The notes: generated by a model from the sequence alone, not told the origin. A DNA stretch of 64,000 bases from Rothia sp. (in: high G+C Gram-positive bacteria) (GCA_030524105.1 JAUNHE010000002.1:1-64000), one strand, 5' to 3'; positions 1-9,655 are shown, numbered from the stretch's first letter. Numbers and translations: made by a program.

Positions 1-55
1 TTATGAGTCTCGTGAGCCGGTTGGAGCTTGACGAAAACTATAGAAGCACCCCCCT

Positions 56-949
56 TTACTTTTCTTTGCCTTGGCGCTGGCCCTTAGCCCAGGAGGTCGT
101 TGTGATGCCTGCACTGGCGACTGTCAGTAAGACGATGGCGGCCCAGCGCAGAGAGCTGGTGGGCTGGGCCAGCAGGATCCAGCCACCCATGGCTGCGATT
201 GCCGGCTCCAGGCTGAGCAGAATCGAAAAAACCTTCTTGGGCAGGCGGCGCAAGGCCGCCAGCTCAAAGGTATAGGGAAGGACCGAGGCCAGCAGAGCCG
301 TTCCCACCGCCAGCGGCAGGATGCCCGGGTCAGTAAAGGCACGCGCAGCACCTGCCCCGCCCAAGGGTAGAGTAATGAGCGTGGCCATTACCAGAGCCGC
401 CCCCAGGCCGCCCGCCCCGTCAAAGAGCTGGCCTAGGCGGGAACTAGCCAAGATATAACAGGCCCAGAAAAAACCTGCGGCGAGGGAAAAGACCAGGCCG
501 AGAGATGAAATGTCCTGGGCCCAGAAGGCCTTCTCAATGCCGATGAGCGTCATACCTGCCGCTGCCAAAGCAATCCAGAGCGCGTCTATGCGCTGGCGGG
601 AAAGCAGCGCGGCCAGCAGCAGCGGACCAACAAACTCCACCGCTACGGCTAACCCCAGAGGCAGCAGCTCAATGGCATGGTAAAAAAAGCCGTTCATGAA
701 GGCAAAAGAAGCGCCGAGCAGGAGTACAGCCAGCCACTGCGAGGCATTCCAGCGCCAGAAGGCGGGACGGGCTAGCAGACAAATGACCAGGGCAGCTAGG
801 CCCAGGCGCAAGGTCGTGACACCCCAGGCACCCAGCTGCGGAAAGAGCTGCATCGCAAAGGCAGCCCCTACTTGCAGGCAGATGCAGGAGCCAAGAACCA
901 ATAGCAGGCCGCTTGCTGGGTGAGGACCGGTGAGGCGGGATTGAATCAT
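56..949 (-). CDS. EamA/RhtA-like drug/metabolite exporter
   Basis: A 297-residue, almost wholly hydrophobic protein with about ten predicted membrane segments arranged as two similar halves, the EamA layout of the drug/metabolite transporter superfamily. The stretch around residues 75-125, with a membrane-embedded glutamate in AVAVEFVGPLLLAAL, resembles the RhtA threonine/homoserine exporter branch. It would sit in the cytoplasmic membrane and export small metabolites, but the substrate cannot be read from sequence. It starts with ATG and has an independent AT-rich upstream region. No partner gene is visible on the left, where only 55 bases remain in the window. Family assignment is confident; the substrate is not known. 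Confidence 0.85.
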   Translation of the reverse strand: MIQSRLTGPHPASGLLLVLGSCICLQVGAAFAMQLFPQLGAWGVTTLRLGLAALVICLLARPAFWRWNASQWLAVLLLGASFAFMNGFFYHAIELLPLGLAVAVEFVGPLLLAALLSRQRIDALWIALAAAGMTLIGIEKAFWAQDISSLGLVFSLAAGFFWACYILASSRLGQLFDGAGGLGAALVMATLITLPLGGAGAARAFTDPGILPLAVGTALLASVLPYTFELAALRRLPKKVFSILLSLEPAIAAMGGWILLAQPTSSLRWAAIVLLTVASAGITTTSWAKGQRQGKEK

Positions 950-1133
950 CTGTACTCAGACTACGTTATTTACCTTGAAAATTTGATGGTTGGACACCGG
1001 TGTCTAGCTTCCGGCCAGAGGCCCTAGCCGTCCCCTGCTTATCGCTATGATTGTCTTCGACCTTATTTTTTATCAAGGACTTTTAAATAAGCCTCACCGA
1101 TAGAACCCATCCAAGAGCTCTACTAGCTACAGG

Positions 1134-1382
1134 CTAAATCTTATACTCAATGACAGCGCCTTCGCGCACAAATTCGGCCAGCCTATAAGATTCCTGCTCA
1201 GAGATACTCCCGCCATTATCACGAAAAACAGAAAGTATCAGGGGCTTAATCATCGCCACCGGCTGTCCAGCGCACTCCTTAGCCAGCCTCTCAAATTCCT
1301 TATTATAAGTATCCACTACCGTGTGAAGACGGAGCTCCATTAGATTTCTGAGCTCAGCTTCATTAATCCATACCTCACCCAT
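1134..1382 (-). CDS. Small hypothetical protein
   Basis: An 82-residue protein that I do not recognise. I prefer ATG at 1382, preceded by a GAGAG-rich stretch, over an in-frame TTG at 1400 that has no ribosome site. It is rich in charged residues, probably mostly helical, with one cysteine and no membrane segment or signal peptide. It lies alone between an exporter gene and the isoprenoid/rRNA-methylation operon, beside an AT-rich gene-free stretch, and is itself more AT-rich than its neighbours. That fits a strain-variable insertion but does not prove it. Amino-acid composition is protein-like, so it is probably a real gene. Confidence 0.5.
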   Translation of the reverse strand: MGEVWINEAELRNLMELRLHTVVDTYNKEFERLAKECAGQPVAMIKPLILSVFRDNGGSISEQESYRLAEFVREGAVIEYKI

Positions 1383-1400
1383 GAGCAAACTCTCTGTCAA

Positions 1401-1719
1401 TAACTAACCAAAACATCAAATAAGCAACTGTTATAACCAAAAACCATGACCACGCCCTTAAAGAATATGTATAAACAATTAATAGCAGGTGCCGGCCCGT
1501 GAAATACAGTAGCTAACGCAGCGCCAATGCACCTCTACCATACATTTACAGATAACTTACCCGCAGGAAATTTTTAACGTCCGTTAATAAGTTACCTATG
1601 GGTAGGATACCTTAAATAAATCTTAAAAATGCAAGATTTATTTAAATAAAAAAAATTATTTCAGCAGAAAGTTTCAACCTGTTGTTTATTGTTCACAATG
1701 AGGTTTATTTATAGGGTCT
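1401..1719. other. AT-rich gene-free stretch
   Basis: About 320 bases without a credible gene. The sequence is clearly more AT-rich than the rest of the window, especially 1560-1720, and holds a perfect AT-rich inverted repeat at 1612-1645. It follows the 3' end of the ispE operon and precedes the small hypothetical gene, both on the minus strand, so it must hold the end of one transcript and the promoter of the other. I see no RNA gene in it. Confidence 0.6.
1612..1645. repeat. Perfect 13-bp AT-rich inverted repeat
   Basis: Arms TTAAATAAATCTT (1612-1624) and AAGATTTATTTAA (1633-1645) are exact reverse complements separated by 8 bases. A run of eight A follows on the plus strand. It lies 75 bases past the ispE stop, so it could be a transcript end or a protein-binding palindrome. 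The stem has only one G-C pair, so it is a weak terminator on thermodynamic grounds. Confidence 0.6.
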
Positions 1720-2727
1720 TTACCCTACTTCAAGACCCATTCCGGGAGCTGTTACAGCTGTCGCATACCTACCGCGGCCCCGCAAACCCTCCGTTAAAGC
1801 CTGCGCGTCCTCCCAAGACTCCATCAAATAAACACAGGTAGGGCCAGAACCAGAAACAAAGGAAGTAACAAGACCCCCAGCTTGACAAGCTAAAACCTTA
1901 GCTAAGTCGGGAGCCAAGCGGCAGGCCGGCTCCGCCAAATCATTACGCACATACCGGGCCAGCTCGTGAAGGCGGGCCACCGGAGCCACCGGAGCCACTA
2001 AAGCCTCCAATAAAGCAGCAGGAACCTGCACATCAGCAGCCGCCACAAAATCACCGGCAGCCCTACCAGCATCAAGCTGGCCAAAAACCTCTGGTGTAGA
2101 CAAGCCGTAGTCCGCAAAAACTAAAACCAAAAATAGCTGCTGTCCACCGGCAGGAAAGTCTAGCGGCTGCACAATATCCCCCACGCCCCGTCCCACAGCA
2201 AACCCACCGGTCAAAGCAAAAGGAACATCCGCGCCCAACCGGCTAGCCAGCTCCAATAACCGCTGCTGCCCCACCGCCTGGTCCAGCAAACCGGCCCGCA
2301 GCACAAAGTTATTTACTGCCAGCAAAGCAGCCGCTGCATCAGCAGAACCCCCGCCCATACCGCCAGCCACCGGAACAGCCTTAACAATGCGCATCCGCAG
2401 ACCCAAACCAGCCAAACCAAGCTCCTCTAAAAGCAAGGTAGCCGCCTTAACCGCTAAATTACTAGAATCCAAGGGAACAGAAGCAGGATCAAAAACACCC
2501 CTAGCAGCCATAGCCGCCAGAGGAGAATCATCTGCCAACCCAAGCGAAAGCTCTATCCCAGCAGTGTCTTTGCCGCTAACCTCAACCATCTCCCGTAGGG
2601 AAGTTGCCGCATAGAGGCTAGCCACCGGGTGATAACCATCCGGCTGCACCTGCCCCACCGCAAGAAATAAATTAACCTTTCCAGGAGCCCAAGCCCGCAC
2701 CTTCACAGCTAACACACCCTCGTTCAC
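1720..2727 (-). CDS. ispE: 4-diphosphocytidyl-2-C-methyl-D-erythritol kinase
   Basis: A GHMP kinase of the MEP isoprenoid pathway that phosphorylates CDP-ME at the 2-hydroxyl in the cytosol. The N-terminal PGKVNLFL motif (residues 15-22) and the glycine-rich ATP loop [11 protein letters not shown] (122-132) are both present, with D130 in the catalytic-aspartate position. A C-terminal GSGPTCVYL segment matches the third GHMP motif. At 335 residues it is slightly long for the family, with an extra alanine/valine-rich stretch near residues 225-255. The GTG start overlaps the rsmA stop by four bases (GTGA), implying translational coupling. It is the last gene of the rsmI-tatD-rsmA-ispE group. Confidence 0.95.
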   Translation of the reverse strand: MNEGVLAVKVRAWAPGKVNLFLAVGQVQPDGYHPVASLYAATSLREMVEVSGKDTAGIELSLGLADDSPLAAMAARGVFDPASVPLDSSNLAVKAATLLLEELGLAGLGLRMRIVKAVPVAGGMGGGSADAAAALLAVNNFVLRAGLLDQAVGQQRLLELASRLGADVPFALTGGFAVGRGVGDIVQPLDFPAGGQQLFLVLVFADYGLSTPEVFGQLDAGRAAGDFVAAADVQVPAALLEALVAPVAPVARLHELARYVRNDLAEPACRLAPDLAKVLACQAGGLVTSFVSGSGPTCVYLMESWEDAQALTEGLRGRGRYATAVTAPGMGLEVG

Positions 2728-3590
2728 TCACTCATCTTCGCCTGCGCAGCACGCGCAATAGCAACAAAATCCCCAACAGACAGGGTCTCTCCCCTAGCAG
2801 ACGGATCTAGACCAGCCCCTGCCACAAGCTCGCCGGCCAGCTTAGCCGACCCAGCCCAAGAGGCAAGTGCCGCCCTCAAGGTCTTACGCCGCTGCGCAAA
2901 AGCCGCATCAACCACCGCAAAGACCCTCTCCCTCGAAACACCGGTAAAAGGCTGCGCATGCCGACGCAGCTGCACCAGGCCAGACTTAATCTTAGGGGCA
3001 GGCCAAAAAACCTGGGTTCCCACCACACCAACCTTAGAGACCTCACCAAACCAGCCAGCCTTAACCGAAGGCACCCCATACACTTTAGAACCGGGACGGG
3101 CAGCCAGCCTATCGGCAACCTCGTCCTGAACCATAACCAGCGCAGACTCCAAAGAAGGAAAACGCCCCAAAAGATGCAGTAAAACCGGAACAGCAACATT
3201 GTAAGGAAGGTTAGCCACCAAAACCCTAGGCTGCGCCGGCAGTTCCACCACCTTAAGCGCATCGGCATGCAGCAGCTCACAGCGGGCCAGAGCCCCGGGC
3301 CGAAACTTCTCAATGGTCTGCGGCAATTGAGCCGCCAAAACCGGATCAATCTCAAGAGCCAGCACCCGGTGGGCGGCATCCAACAAACCTAAGGTCAAAG
3401 AACCCAAACCCGGCCCCACCTCAAGTACCGTATCTTCCGGGCTAAGTTGAGCCAAACCAACAATACGACGAATCGTATTGGGATCAATCACAAAATTCTG
3501 CCCCAAAGTCTTTGTAGGCCGCAGCCCCAAAGAACTGGCAAGATCACGAACCTCAAGCGGGCCCAAGAGCTGTTCAAAAGTCACCCCCAT
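2724..3590 (-). CDS. rsmA: 16S rRNA dimethyladenosine transferase
   Basis: RsmA (KsgA) dimethylates two adjacent adenines near the 3' end of 16S rRNA during small-subunit maturation, using S-adenosylmethionine. The family entry motif [10 protein letters not shown] is at residues 31-40, the SAM-binding VLEVGPGLG at 55-63 and the catalytic NLPY at 127-130. Length (288) is typical. The ATG start at 3590 is clear. It is followed with overlap by ispE, an arrangement common in Actinobacteria. Confidence 0.96.
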   Translation of the reverse strand: MGVTFEQLLGPLEVRDLASSLGLRPTKTLGQNFVIDPNTIRRIVGLAQLSPEDTVLEVGPGLGSLTLGLLDAAHRVLALEIDPVLAAQLPQTIEKFRPGALARCELLHADALKVVELPAQPRVLVANLPYNVAVPVLLHLLGRFPSLESALVMVQDEVADRLAARPGSKVYGVPSVKAGWFGEVSKVGVVGTQVFWPAPKIKSGLVQLRRHAQPFTGVSRERVFAVVDAAFAQRRKTLRAALASWAGSAKLAGELVAGAGLDPSARGETLSVGDFVAIARAAQAKMSE

Positions 3591-3631
3591 ATTTTACCGC
3601 CTTCACAGAGCCAGCAAAGACCCTGCCGGCT

Positions 3632-4696
3632 TTAAAACCAGGGCCCGTAGACAGCCTCTGAATTAGCCGCAAGCTGCCGGCAGAAGCCCTCCAGATCCCG
3701 GCCCAAAAAATCTGCCATAAACCGCACCGTATAGTTGGCCATATAAGAAGCATTAGGCCGGCCCCTAAAAGGATGGGGAGTCAAAAAAGGAGCATCGGTC
3801 TCCACCAGCAGCAGGCTAGGATCTGCCAGCCGCAAGGCCCGCTGCAAACCCGCAGAATTCTTAAAAGTTACCGTGCCAGAAAAGCTCATCATCCAGCCCC
3901 GCTCATTGCAGACCTGCGCTAGCTGCTCATCCCCAGAAAAACAGTGAAAAACAGTGACCTCCGGTGCACCCTCACTCTCAAGAATAGCTAGCACATCCTC
4001 ATGAGCCTGCCGATCATGAATCTGCAAGGCCTTGCCTAGCCGCTTAGCCAGCCTCATATGCTCCCTAAAACTATGCTGCTGGGCAGCCCGGCCTTCCGGG
4101 CCGGTACGGAAATAATCTAGGCCCGTCTCCCCCACAGCCCGAACCCGTTCATCAGCAGCCAGCCGCCCAATCACATCCAGGCTAGCCTCCAATTGGCCAG
4201 CCTCAGCTAAAGCAGGTGCCTCATTAGGGTGCAAGGCCACCGCAGCCAGGACCCGCCTATCAGCCCGGGCAGCAGCCACCGCAAACACCGACGAAGGCAG
4301 ATCACAGCCCACCTGCACAACCCTATCGATACCTACAGCCTGCCCCACATCCAAAGCATCCCGAACACTAACGGCAACATCGCCATCCAACAAATCCATG
4401 TGGGTATGGTTATCCGGCACAGCAACAGGTAAGGCCTGAGGTGCCGGTGGAAAAACCAGGTTACGCGAGCGCCCGTCCTGGCCCACCGTAGCCCGCCGTG
4501 TGCCTGCCTGGCCGCTGGGCTCATCCCCAGCAAACCGGTAGCACTCTGCCCGATAAGCCTGAGGTACCTGGCCAGCTACAAGAGGACCGGGTCCAATGCT
4601 GCTTTTGAGCTGGTCTCTACTGGGTAGCTGGTAACCAAATCTAGCTGCCAGCTGGGTCAGTTCTTCTCCTGTCAGGGCCTGTGTTTCTTCACTCAT
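3632..4696 (-). CDS. TatD-family metal-dependent hydrolase with N-terminal extension
   Basis: A TIM-barrel metal-dependent hydrolase of the TatD DNase family. The metal-binding DNHTHMD motif occurs at residues 95-101, VGETGLDYFR in the middle, and LLVETDAPFLTPHPFRG towards the end, all classic TatD signatures. The approximately 94 residues before the barrel are extra compared with the usual 260-residue family length; they are hydrophilic and unrecognised. I chose ATG at 4696 because AGGTGA precedes it, whereas an in-frame ATG at 4726 lacks a ribosome site and overlaps rsmI. Substrate is unproven; a role in nuclease or tRNA-end quality control is known for relatives. Confidence 0.88.
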   Translation of the reverse strand: MSEETQALTGEELTQLAARFGYQLPSRDQLKSSIGPGPLVAGQVPQAYRAECYRFAGDEPSGQAGTRRATVGQDGRSRNLVFPPAPQALPVAVPDNHTHMDLLDGDVAVSVRDALDVGQAVGIDRVVQVGCDLPSSVFAVAAARADRRVLAAVALHPNEAPALAEAGQLEASLDVIGRLAADERVRAVGETGLDYFRTGPEGRAAQQHSFREHMRLAKRLGKALQIHDRQAHEDVLAILESEGAPEVTVFHCFSGDEQLAQVCNERGWMMSFSGTVTFKNSAGLQRALRLADPSLLLVETDAPFLTPHPFRGRPNASYMANYTVRFMADFLGRDLEGFCRQLAANSEAVYGPWF

Positions 4697-4715
4697 GGGT
4701 TTTCTTTCACCTGTC

Positions 4716-5594
4716 TTATGTCTCATTTTGACGGGCAGCCAGGGTTGTCTGGTAAAGCTGCCGGCTTGATAAGCCCGGATACTGTTTGGCCACCTGGGTG
4801 CTAGCCTCTTTGAGCCGGATCCCCTCTTGGGTAAGGTTTTCTACCTCCGCTACCAGCTGCTCGGGCTCGGGTGCTGTTGGGCTGTCTGCTCCAGCTAAGA
4901 CCAGAACTATTTCACCGCGTAGCGTTTGGCCCTGGGCCCAGTCGGCTAATTCTTCCAGGGGGCCTCGGATAACTTCTTCGTGTATTTTGGTTAGTTCACG
5001 GCAGACAGCTGCCTGGCGTTGTGGGCCAAAAGCTGCCACAAAATCGGACAAGGTCTTGGCTGTCCTATGGGGGGATTCGTAGAAGACCATGGTGCGCTCT
5101 TCCTGGGCTAAAGCGGCCAGTCTCCTGCTGCGTTCGCTGCCTTTTCTGGCTAAAAAGCCCTCAAAGCAGAAGCGGGCGCTGGCTAACCCGCTGAGGGCTA
5201 GGGCGGTGGTAACAGCGCTAGGACCCGGGGCCACCGTAACCGGTAGCTGGGCCCGGGTGACGGCTTGGACGGTCACTAGTCCCGGGTCTGAGATGGTGGG
5301 CATGCCCGCGTCAGAGAGGATAAGGACCAGCTGTCCGGCTGCTACTGCCTTGATAATTTGCTCTTGCCGCTGAACCTCATTGTGGTCGTGGTGGCTGATT
5401 ATTTTTGCCCTGCTCCTAATGCCGAGCCCGGCGGTCAGTTTACGAAAGGTACGGGTGTCTTCAACGGCGATGAGGTCTGCCCGGGTTAGGAGATCTTTGA
5501 GCCGGCTGCTGGCATCGGCTAGGTTGCCGATGGGAGTGGCGGCTAATACCAGTTGTCCGGTCTTGGGCTCGTTCTGGGTTTGCTTATTTTTCAC
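4716..5594 (-). CDS. rsmI: 16S rRNA (cytidine-1402-2'-O)-methyltransferase
   Basis: RsmI methylates the ribose of C1402 in the decoding centre of 16S rRNA. Family motifs are AATPIGNLADAS (residues 18-29), AVEDTR (43-48) and LSDAGMPTISDPG (93-105), which form the SAM site of the tetrapyrrole-methylase fold. Length 292 is normal. The GTG start overlaps the popT stop (GTGA), and tatD follows after 19 bases, so the three genes are probably co-transcribed. Confidence 0.95.
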   Translation of the reverse strand: MKNKQTQNEPKTGQLVLAATPIGNLADASSRLKDLLTRADLIAVEDTRTFRKLTAGLGIRSRAKIISHHDHNEVQRQEQIIKAVAAGQLVLILSDAGMPTISDPGLVTVQAVTRAQLPVTVAPGPSAVTTALALSGLASARFCFEGFLARKGSERSRRLAALAQEERTMVFYESPHRTAKTLSDFVAAFGPQRQAAVCRELTKIHEEVIRGPLEELADWAQGQTLRGEIVLVLAGADSPTAPEPEQLVAEVENLTQEGIRLKEASTQVAKQYPGLSSRQLYQTTLAARQNET

Positions 5595-6547
5595 GGCCTG
5601 CTACTGCCTTGACTCGGAGGGTTTTGTGTTTTTTGGCTGGCAAAGTATTTTTCGGCAAGGATAACTAGAACTACCAGGATAAATCCGGCTATGCAGACCA
5701 TTAGTGCCGCCAGCGCCTGATCGCCAGCCGGCTCTAGCTGGTTATGCTCTGTCGTCCAGGGCCAGAGGGCCCGCAGGGCCCCTAGCATGAGGCCGGTTAG
5801 CAGCACCAGGGTGATATGGCGGTGGTGTTCTAGCAGCCATTCCAGGCCCTTAACGATGGTGGCTAGGCCAATGAGGGCGCCGATCATAAAGAAACCCAGG
5901 TAGGCAAAGTCCATGTCCTTAACTGCCTTGAGCGTTACCTGGTATAACCCAAAGGTTAGCAGTAGGAAGGAGCCGGAAAGGCCCGGTAAGAGGAGGGCAG
6001 AGACGGCTATAGCTGCTGCAGCAATAATGAGGAGAGGGCCGGGGTCCCTGACGTCTGTGGCCGCTGCGGGCAGGGAGACTATAGTGTAGACCAGTCCCGC
6101 TGCGAGCAGGGCCCAGATAAGGTCACTGGCCCGCCATCTGCCCGCCAGCTGGTAGGGCACGTAGAGGGAGGCTAGCACCATGCCAAAGAAGGCGGCTGAG
6201 GTGAGAATAGGTTGGGTTTGCACCAGGGCGCTCATGATATGGGACATGACCACAAGGGCCAGAACCATTCCTAGCAGAATTGCTGCCAGCAGGGCCCAGG
6301 GTAGCTCCTTAAATTTTTGCCTGCCGGCCAGTTGTAGCTGGCCATCTTTTTTAATGGTTCCTGCCAGGATTTCTTTAAAGCCGGTGACGGCTGAGCTGGC
6401 TGCGCTAATGAGCCTCTCGTACACTCCTAGGACCAGGGCCACCGTTCCGCCCGAAACACCGGGAACGGTTTCGACCGTGCCAATGAGTGCACCGCGAACA
6501 ATGTTCAGAGCCAGGTTTGCCGGCTTAAGATCGGGATTTTTGCTCAC
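5591..6547 (-). CDS. DUF368 polyprenyl-phosphate translocase (PopT type)
   Basis: A 318-residue membrane protein of the DUF368 family. Two related motifs, PGVSGGT (residues 29-35) and LPGLSGS (187-193), mark the internal repeat typical of the family, each in a probable re-entrant membrane segment, within about eight to nine hydrophobic helices. Members named PopT are known to return undecaprenyl phosphate from the outer to the inner leaflet for cell-wall lipid recycling. The same role here is an inference, supported by nearby polyprenyl-phosphate users (pmt) and makers (ispE, uppS). The GTG start has AGGA six bases upstream. Its stop overlaps the rsmI start. Confidence 0.85.
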   Translation of the reverse strand: MSKNPDLKPANLALNIVRGALIGTVETVPGVSGGTVALVLGVYERLISAASSAVTGFKEILAGTIKKDGQLQLAGRQKFKELPWALLAAILLGMVLALVVMSHIMSALVQTQPILTSAAFFGMVLASLYVPYQLAGRWRASDLIWALLAAGLVYTIVSLPAAATDVRDPGPLLIIAAAAIAVSALLLPGLSGSFLLLTFGLYQVTLKAVKDMDFAYLGFFMIGALIGLATIVKGLEWLLEHHRHITLVLLTGLMLGALRALWPWTTEHNQLEPAGDQALAALMVCIAGFILVVLVILAEKYFASQKTQNPPSQGSSRP

Positions 6548-6660
6548 AGGTCATCCTTAGTGGGAAAGGGGATATAAAACCTCATTCTCTCACCTGTTCT
6601 AGTAGCGGCCAAGGGCAGGCTAGTGCAGGTGAGAAATTATTTTTAATTCTTAGCTAGTTT

Positions 6661-8298
6661 CTAGATCCAGGCATCAAACCACATGCGCCAACGCCAGTGC
6701 TCATAGGGTATGGTTTGTCCGGTCCAGATAGGCCAGTAGAAGATGCTGATCAAAAGCAGGGCCAGCATAAAGCTAGCAACCACTGCCAGCCCCCATTTTC
6801 TGCGTCTAATGCTCTGGTTAGGTCTGCCCAAGGCCAGGCCTAGCAGCCCTGCCAGCATGAGGATCAGATAGGGTTCAAAAGAGAGGGCATAAAAGAAAAA
6901 CATGGTCCGGCTGGGGTAGGCAAACCAGGGTAGGTAGCCGGCAGCAAAGACCAGCAGTAGGCAGATAAAACGCCAGTCCCGCCGGACAAGGACGATAACC
7001 AGGCTAAAAAGTATGACGAGCAGAAAGGACCACCAGAGGAGGGGGTTACCAATATTGAGTATGGCTTGAGAGCACCTATTAACCGTGCAGCCTGCCTGGC
7101 CCTTGTCCAGAGATTCATAGTAGTAGGAGGTGGGTTTGCCCAGTAGCAGCCACTGCCAGGCTGCTGACTGGTAGGTGTGTGGGGAGTCAAGGCCGCTATG
7201 AAAGGTATAGGCCGAACGGTGGTACTCCCAGAGGGAACGTAAAGCCGGAGGTAACCATTGCAGGCCCTCCGAAGGGTGGTTAGCCGCCCACTGCCGGTCG
7301 TAGGCAAACTGGGAGCGGAACCAGCCGGTCCAGGTTGCCAGATAAACCCCTAACCCTAGAACGATTAGGCTGGCAAAGGCTGGGATGCCGTCTTTAAAGG
7401 TTGCGGCTAGTAGCCAGTTTTTAATACCGACTAGCCGGCGGGCGTTAAGATCCCAGAAGAGGCTCATCAACCCAAAAATGGCAATAAAGAATAGGGCATT
7501 CCATTTGACTCCCACGGCCAGGCCGGCGCAGATTCCCGCTAGAATCCGCCAGTAGCGTAGGCCCAGCCAGGGCCCGTAGTTGAGATAGTCCTGCTGGGGT
7601 AGGCCAGAATTTTTTTGGCTGTGAGCACAGACTTTTTGAGCCAGGGTTCGTCTGGACTGCTGCCTATCAAGCAGGAGGCAGACAAAAGTAGCCAGCAGCC
7701 AGAACATAAGAAAAATATCCAGCAGGGCAAACCGGGACTGAACCAGATGCAGGCCGTCCACGGCCATGATGAGACCGGCCAGACTGGCTACTGAGATAGA
7801 GCGAAAAAGCAGCCAGGCAGCTAGCATAAGCAAGCCTACTGAGAGGCTGCCTATCAGGGCGGCAGAAAAACGCCAGCCAAACGGGTTATTGTCTCCAAAG
7901 AGGAACATGCCAAAGGCGATCATCCATTTACCCACCGGTGGATGCACCACGTACTCGGGGCTATCTGAAATCCCCGTAGGGTTACCGGCTACAAAAGAAT
8001 CGTTTGCCTGGTCTGACCAGTTTTTCTCGTAGCCAAAGTGGAGCATAGAGTAGGCGTCTTTGGCGTAGTAGGTTTCGTCAAAAACAATGGCATTGGGGTG
8101 GGCCAGATTCCAGAACCTCAGCAGAGTGGCCACAAGAGTGAGCAGCAGTGGAGCTAACCAGCCATAAGGGGGTAGGGTAACGGTACTCACGCCTAGCCGC
8201 TGGTAGAGAGCCGGCAGGCTAAAGGCTTCGCGAACAGTGTGCACTCTTACCTGGGGGTGGGCAACGGTATCTTTCACGCTAGCAATAGTAGTAGACAT
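6661..8298 (-). CDS. pmt: Protein O-mannosyltransferase (GT39)
   Basis: An integral-membrane glycosyltransferase with about eleven hydrophobic segments and the catalytic Asp-Glu pair in VFDETYYAKDAY (residues 72-83), the hallmark of GT39 protein mannosyltransferases. In Actinobacteria these use polyprenyl-phosphate-mannose to mannosylate secreted proteins and lipoproteins during Sec export. The wider family includes a C-terminal conserved domain, also seen here. I use ATG at 8298. An alternative TTG at 8325 would overlap the upstream stop as TTGA and give 554 residues, so the start is not settled. Likely substrates in the window are the lipoproteins and LCP protein. Confidence 0.9.
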   Translation of the reverse strand: MSTTIASVKDTVAHPQVRVHTVREAFSLPALYQRLGVSTVTLPPYGWLAPLLLTLVATLLRFWNLAHPNAIVFDETYYAKDAYSMLHFGYEKNWSDQANDSFVAGNPTGISDSPEYVVHPPVGKWMIAFGMFLFGDNNPFGWRFSAALIGSLSVGLLMLAAWLLFRSISVASLAGLIMAVDGLHLVQSRFALLDIFLMFWLLATFVCLLLDRQQSRRTLAQKVCAHSQKNSGLPQQDYLNYGPWLGLRYWRILAGICAGLAVGVKWNALFFIAIFGLMSLFWDLNARRLVGIKNWLLAATFKDGIPAFASLIVLGLGVYLATWTGWFRSQFAYDRQWAANHPSEGLQWLPPALRSLWEYHRSAYTFHSGLDSPHTYQSAAWQWLLLGKPTSYYYESLDKGQAGCTVNRCSQAILNIGNPLLWWSFLLVILFSLVIVLVRRDWRFICLLLVFAAGYLPWFAYPSRTMFFFYALSFEPYLILMLAGLLGLALGRPNQSIRRRKWGLAVVASFMLALLLISIFYWPIWTGQTIPYEHWRWRMWFDAWI

Positions 8299-8321
8299 AG
8301 CTGTTTTCTTAGGGATAGGAC

Positions 8322-9584
8322 TCAAGAGCGCCGCCGCATCCGGGTATCTTGCCTGCGGCTACGACGCGGCCGCTCTTGACTGTGCCTGCTGCGGCTTGGG
8401 CCAGTAGCAGAGCTTCTTGTGCCAGCCTGACGGGCTCTTCTAGCAGCGCGGCTGACTTCGGTTTTCTGCTCTGGCTGCCGGTTTTTTCTGCCGACCGGCT
8501 TTAAGGATTTTAGACCCGCCCTAGGTCGGTCAAGAAGCTGCTGCGGCGCAGAACGATAACGTCCCGGCCAGCTGGCAACAGCCAGGGCCAGAGCCAGACA
8601 GCCGGTCAGCAGGGCAAGGGCTAGGGCTGCATCAACCCAGAAACGGGGCGGGTAAAGCCTAATCAAGGTATCCGATATCTTAAACTCCCAGTTACCTTGA
8701 GGAAAGAGCAGCTGATGAAAGCCCGTAAAGAAGGACTCCCAGCCCAATACCGCCAACAAAGCCAAAATCACAAGAATAATACCGGTACTGATGGCACCGG
8801 CAAACAGCGCCTGCCGAGCCGCCTGGGCCGAGCGGGATCTCAAGAGGAGCAAACAGAGAAGGCCTAACAGAAAAATAATGAAACTAACAAAGCTATACCA
8901 GAACAGCACTTGCTTCACGTCGCTGAGGTGCTGCACTTCCTGTGCCAGAAAAAGCGAGGTATTTTTATCTGTTTTTAAGCCGCTGATAAATTCTTGGGGC
9001 GCAAAATTGCGAATGTAGTCCATCCCGTAGGAGCCATAGATCATGCGGTCCTCTGTTGAAAAACCGTATATGTCTTTGGGAAAACCGGGCCGATGGTACT
9101 CCAACCAAAGGAAGGTAGAGCTGGCAACCATACGAACGGCCAGCAGCAGCAAGGTACACGGCACCGCTAGGGCAGTGATCAGGGAGGTTATGCCAAACTT
9201 GGTGGGGTCTTTAGTTTCCTGGGCTGCAGCCCGACGCGCTGCCGCCCGCGAGGGTAACTCTGGTTCAAAATCTGTCTGCCGGCTGGCAGAGATGCTCTCT
9301 TGAGCCTGGCTTGTCTTCTGCCTGCCAGCCTGTCCGCTGCTTCTTGCAGGCTCCGGTTCTGCTAGGTCACCCAAATAGTCTAAAGTAGGGGTGCTGGACC
9401 TAGCTTTCCTATTTTGACGGCTGCTAGCAGCTGAGCGCCTGCTAGCCTGCTCAGCTGCTTCCCGTCTACGCCGCCGATCCCGCCGGGACATAAAGAGGTC
9501 GTCATCGGGGTGAGGGGCGCGTGCAGGTATAGCTGGAGACAGCTTTTCCCACTCATTACCGGATCTGCTGCTTATCGGTGCCAC
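8322..9584 (-). CDS. DUF1461 (TIGR01906) membrane protein
   Basis: A 420-residue protein with three parts: an Arg/Ser/Ala-rich hydrophilic N terminus (residues 1-130), a four-helix membrane core, and a very basic Arg/Ser/Gln-rich tail (last 65 residues). The core begins with a helix followed by EYHRPGFPKDIYGFSTEDR, which matches the extracytoplasmic motif of the TIGR01906 family as I remember it. Function is unknown. It starts with GTG, with AAAGGAG about 13 bases upstream. It is immediately upstream of pmt and probably co-expressed, hinting at a role in envelope glycosylation. Confidence 0.75.
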   Translation of the reverse strand: MAPISSRSGNEWEKLSPAIPARAPHPDDDLFMSRRDRRRRREAAEQASRRSAASSRQNRKARSSTPTLDYLGDLAEPEPARSSGQAGRQKTSQAQESISASRQTDFEPELPSRAAARRAAAQETKDPTKFGITSLITALAVPCTLLLLAVRMVASSTFLWLEYHRPGFPKDIYGFSTEDRMIYGSYGMDYIRNFAPQEFISGLKTDKNTSLFLAQEVQHLSDVKQVLFWYSFVSFIIFLLGLLCLLLLRSRSAQAARQALFAGAISTGIILVILALLAVLGWESFFTGFHQLLFPQGNWEFKISDTLIRLYPPRFWVDAALALALLTGCLALALAVASWPGRYRSAPQQLLDRPRAGLKSLKPVGRKNRQPEQKTEVSRAARRARQAGTRSSATGPSRSRHSQERPRRSRRQDTRMRRRS

Positions 9585-9655
9585 CTTACGTAACTAACTC
9601 CTTTGCAGACGGGCAGGAAGCTGCTAGCAGAGCCCTCACCGCCACATCTGCAGCT

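Noticed and set aside
3..275. 90-residue plus-strand frame at the window start
   Set aside because: Lies opposite the EamA exporter gene for most of its length and has no protein-like composition.
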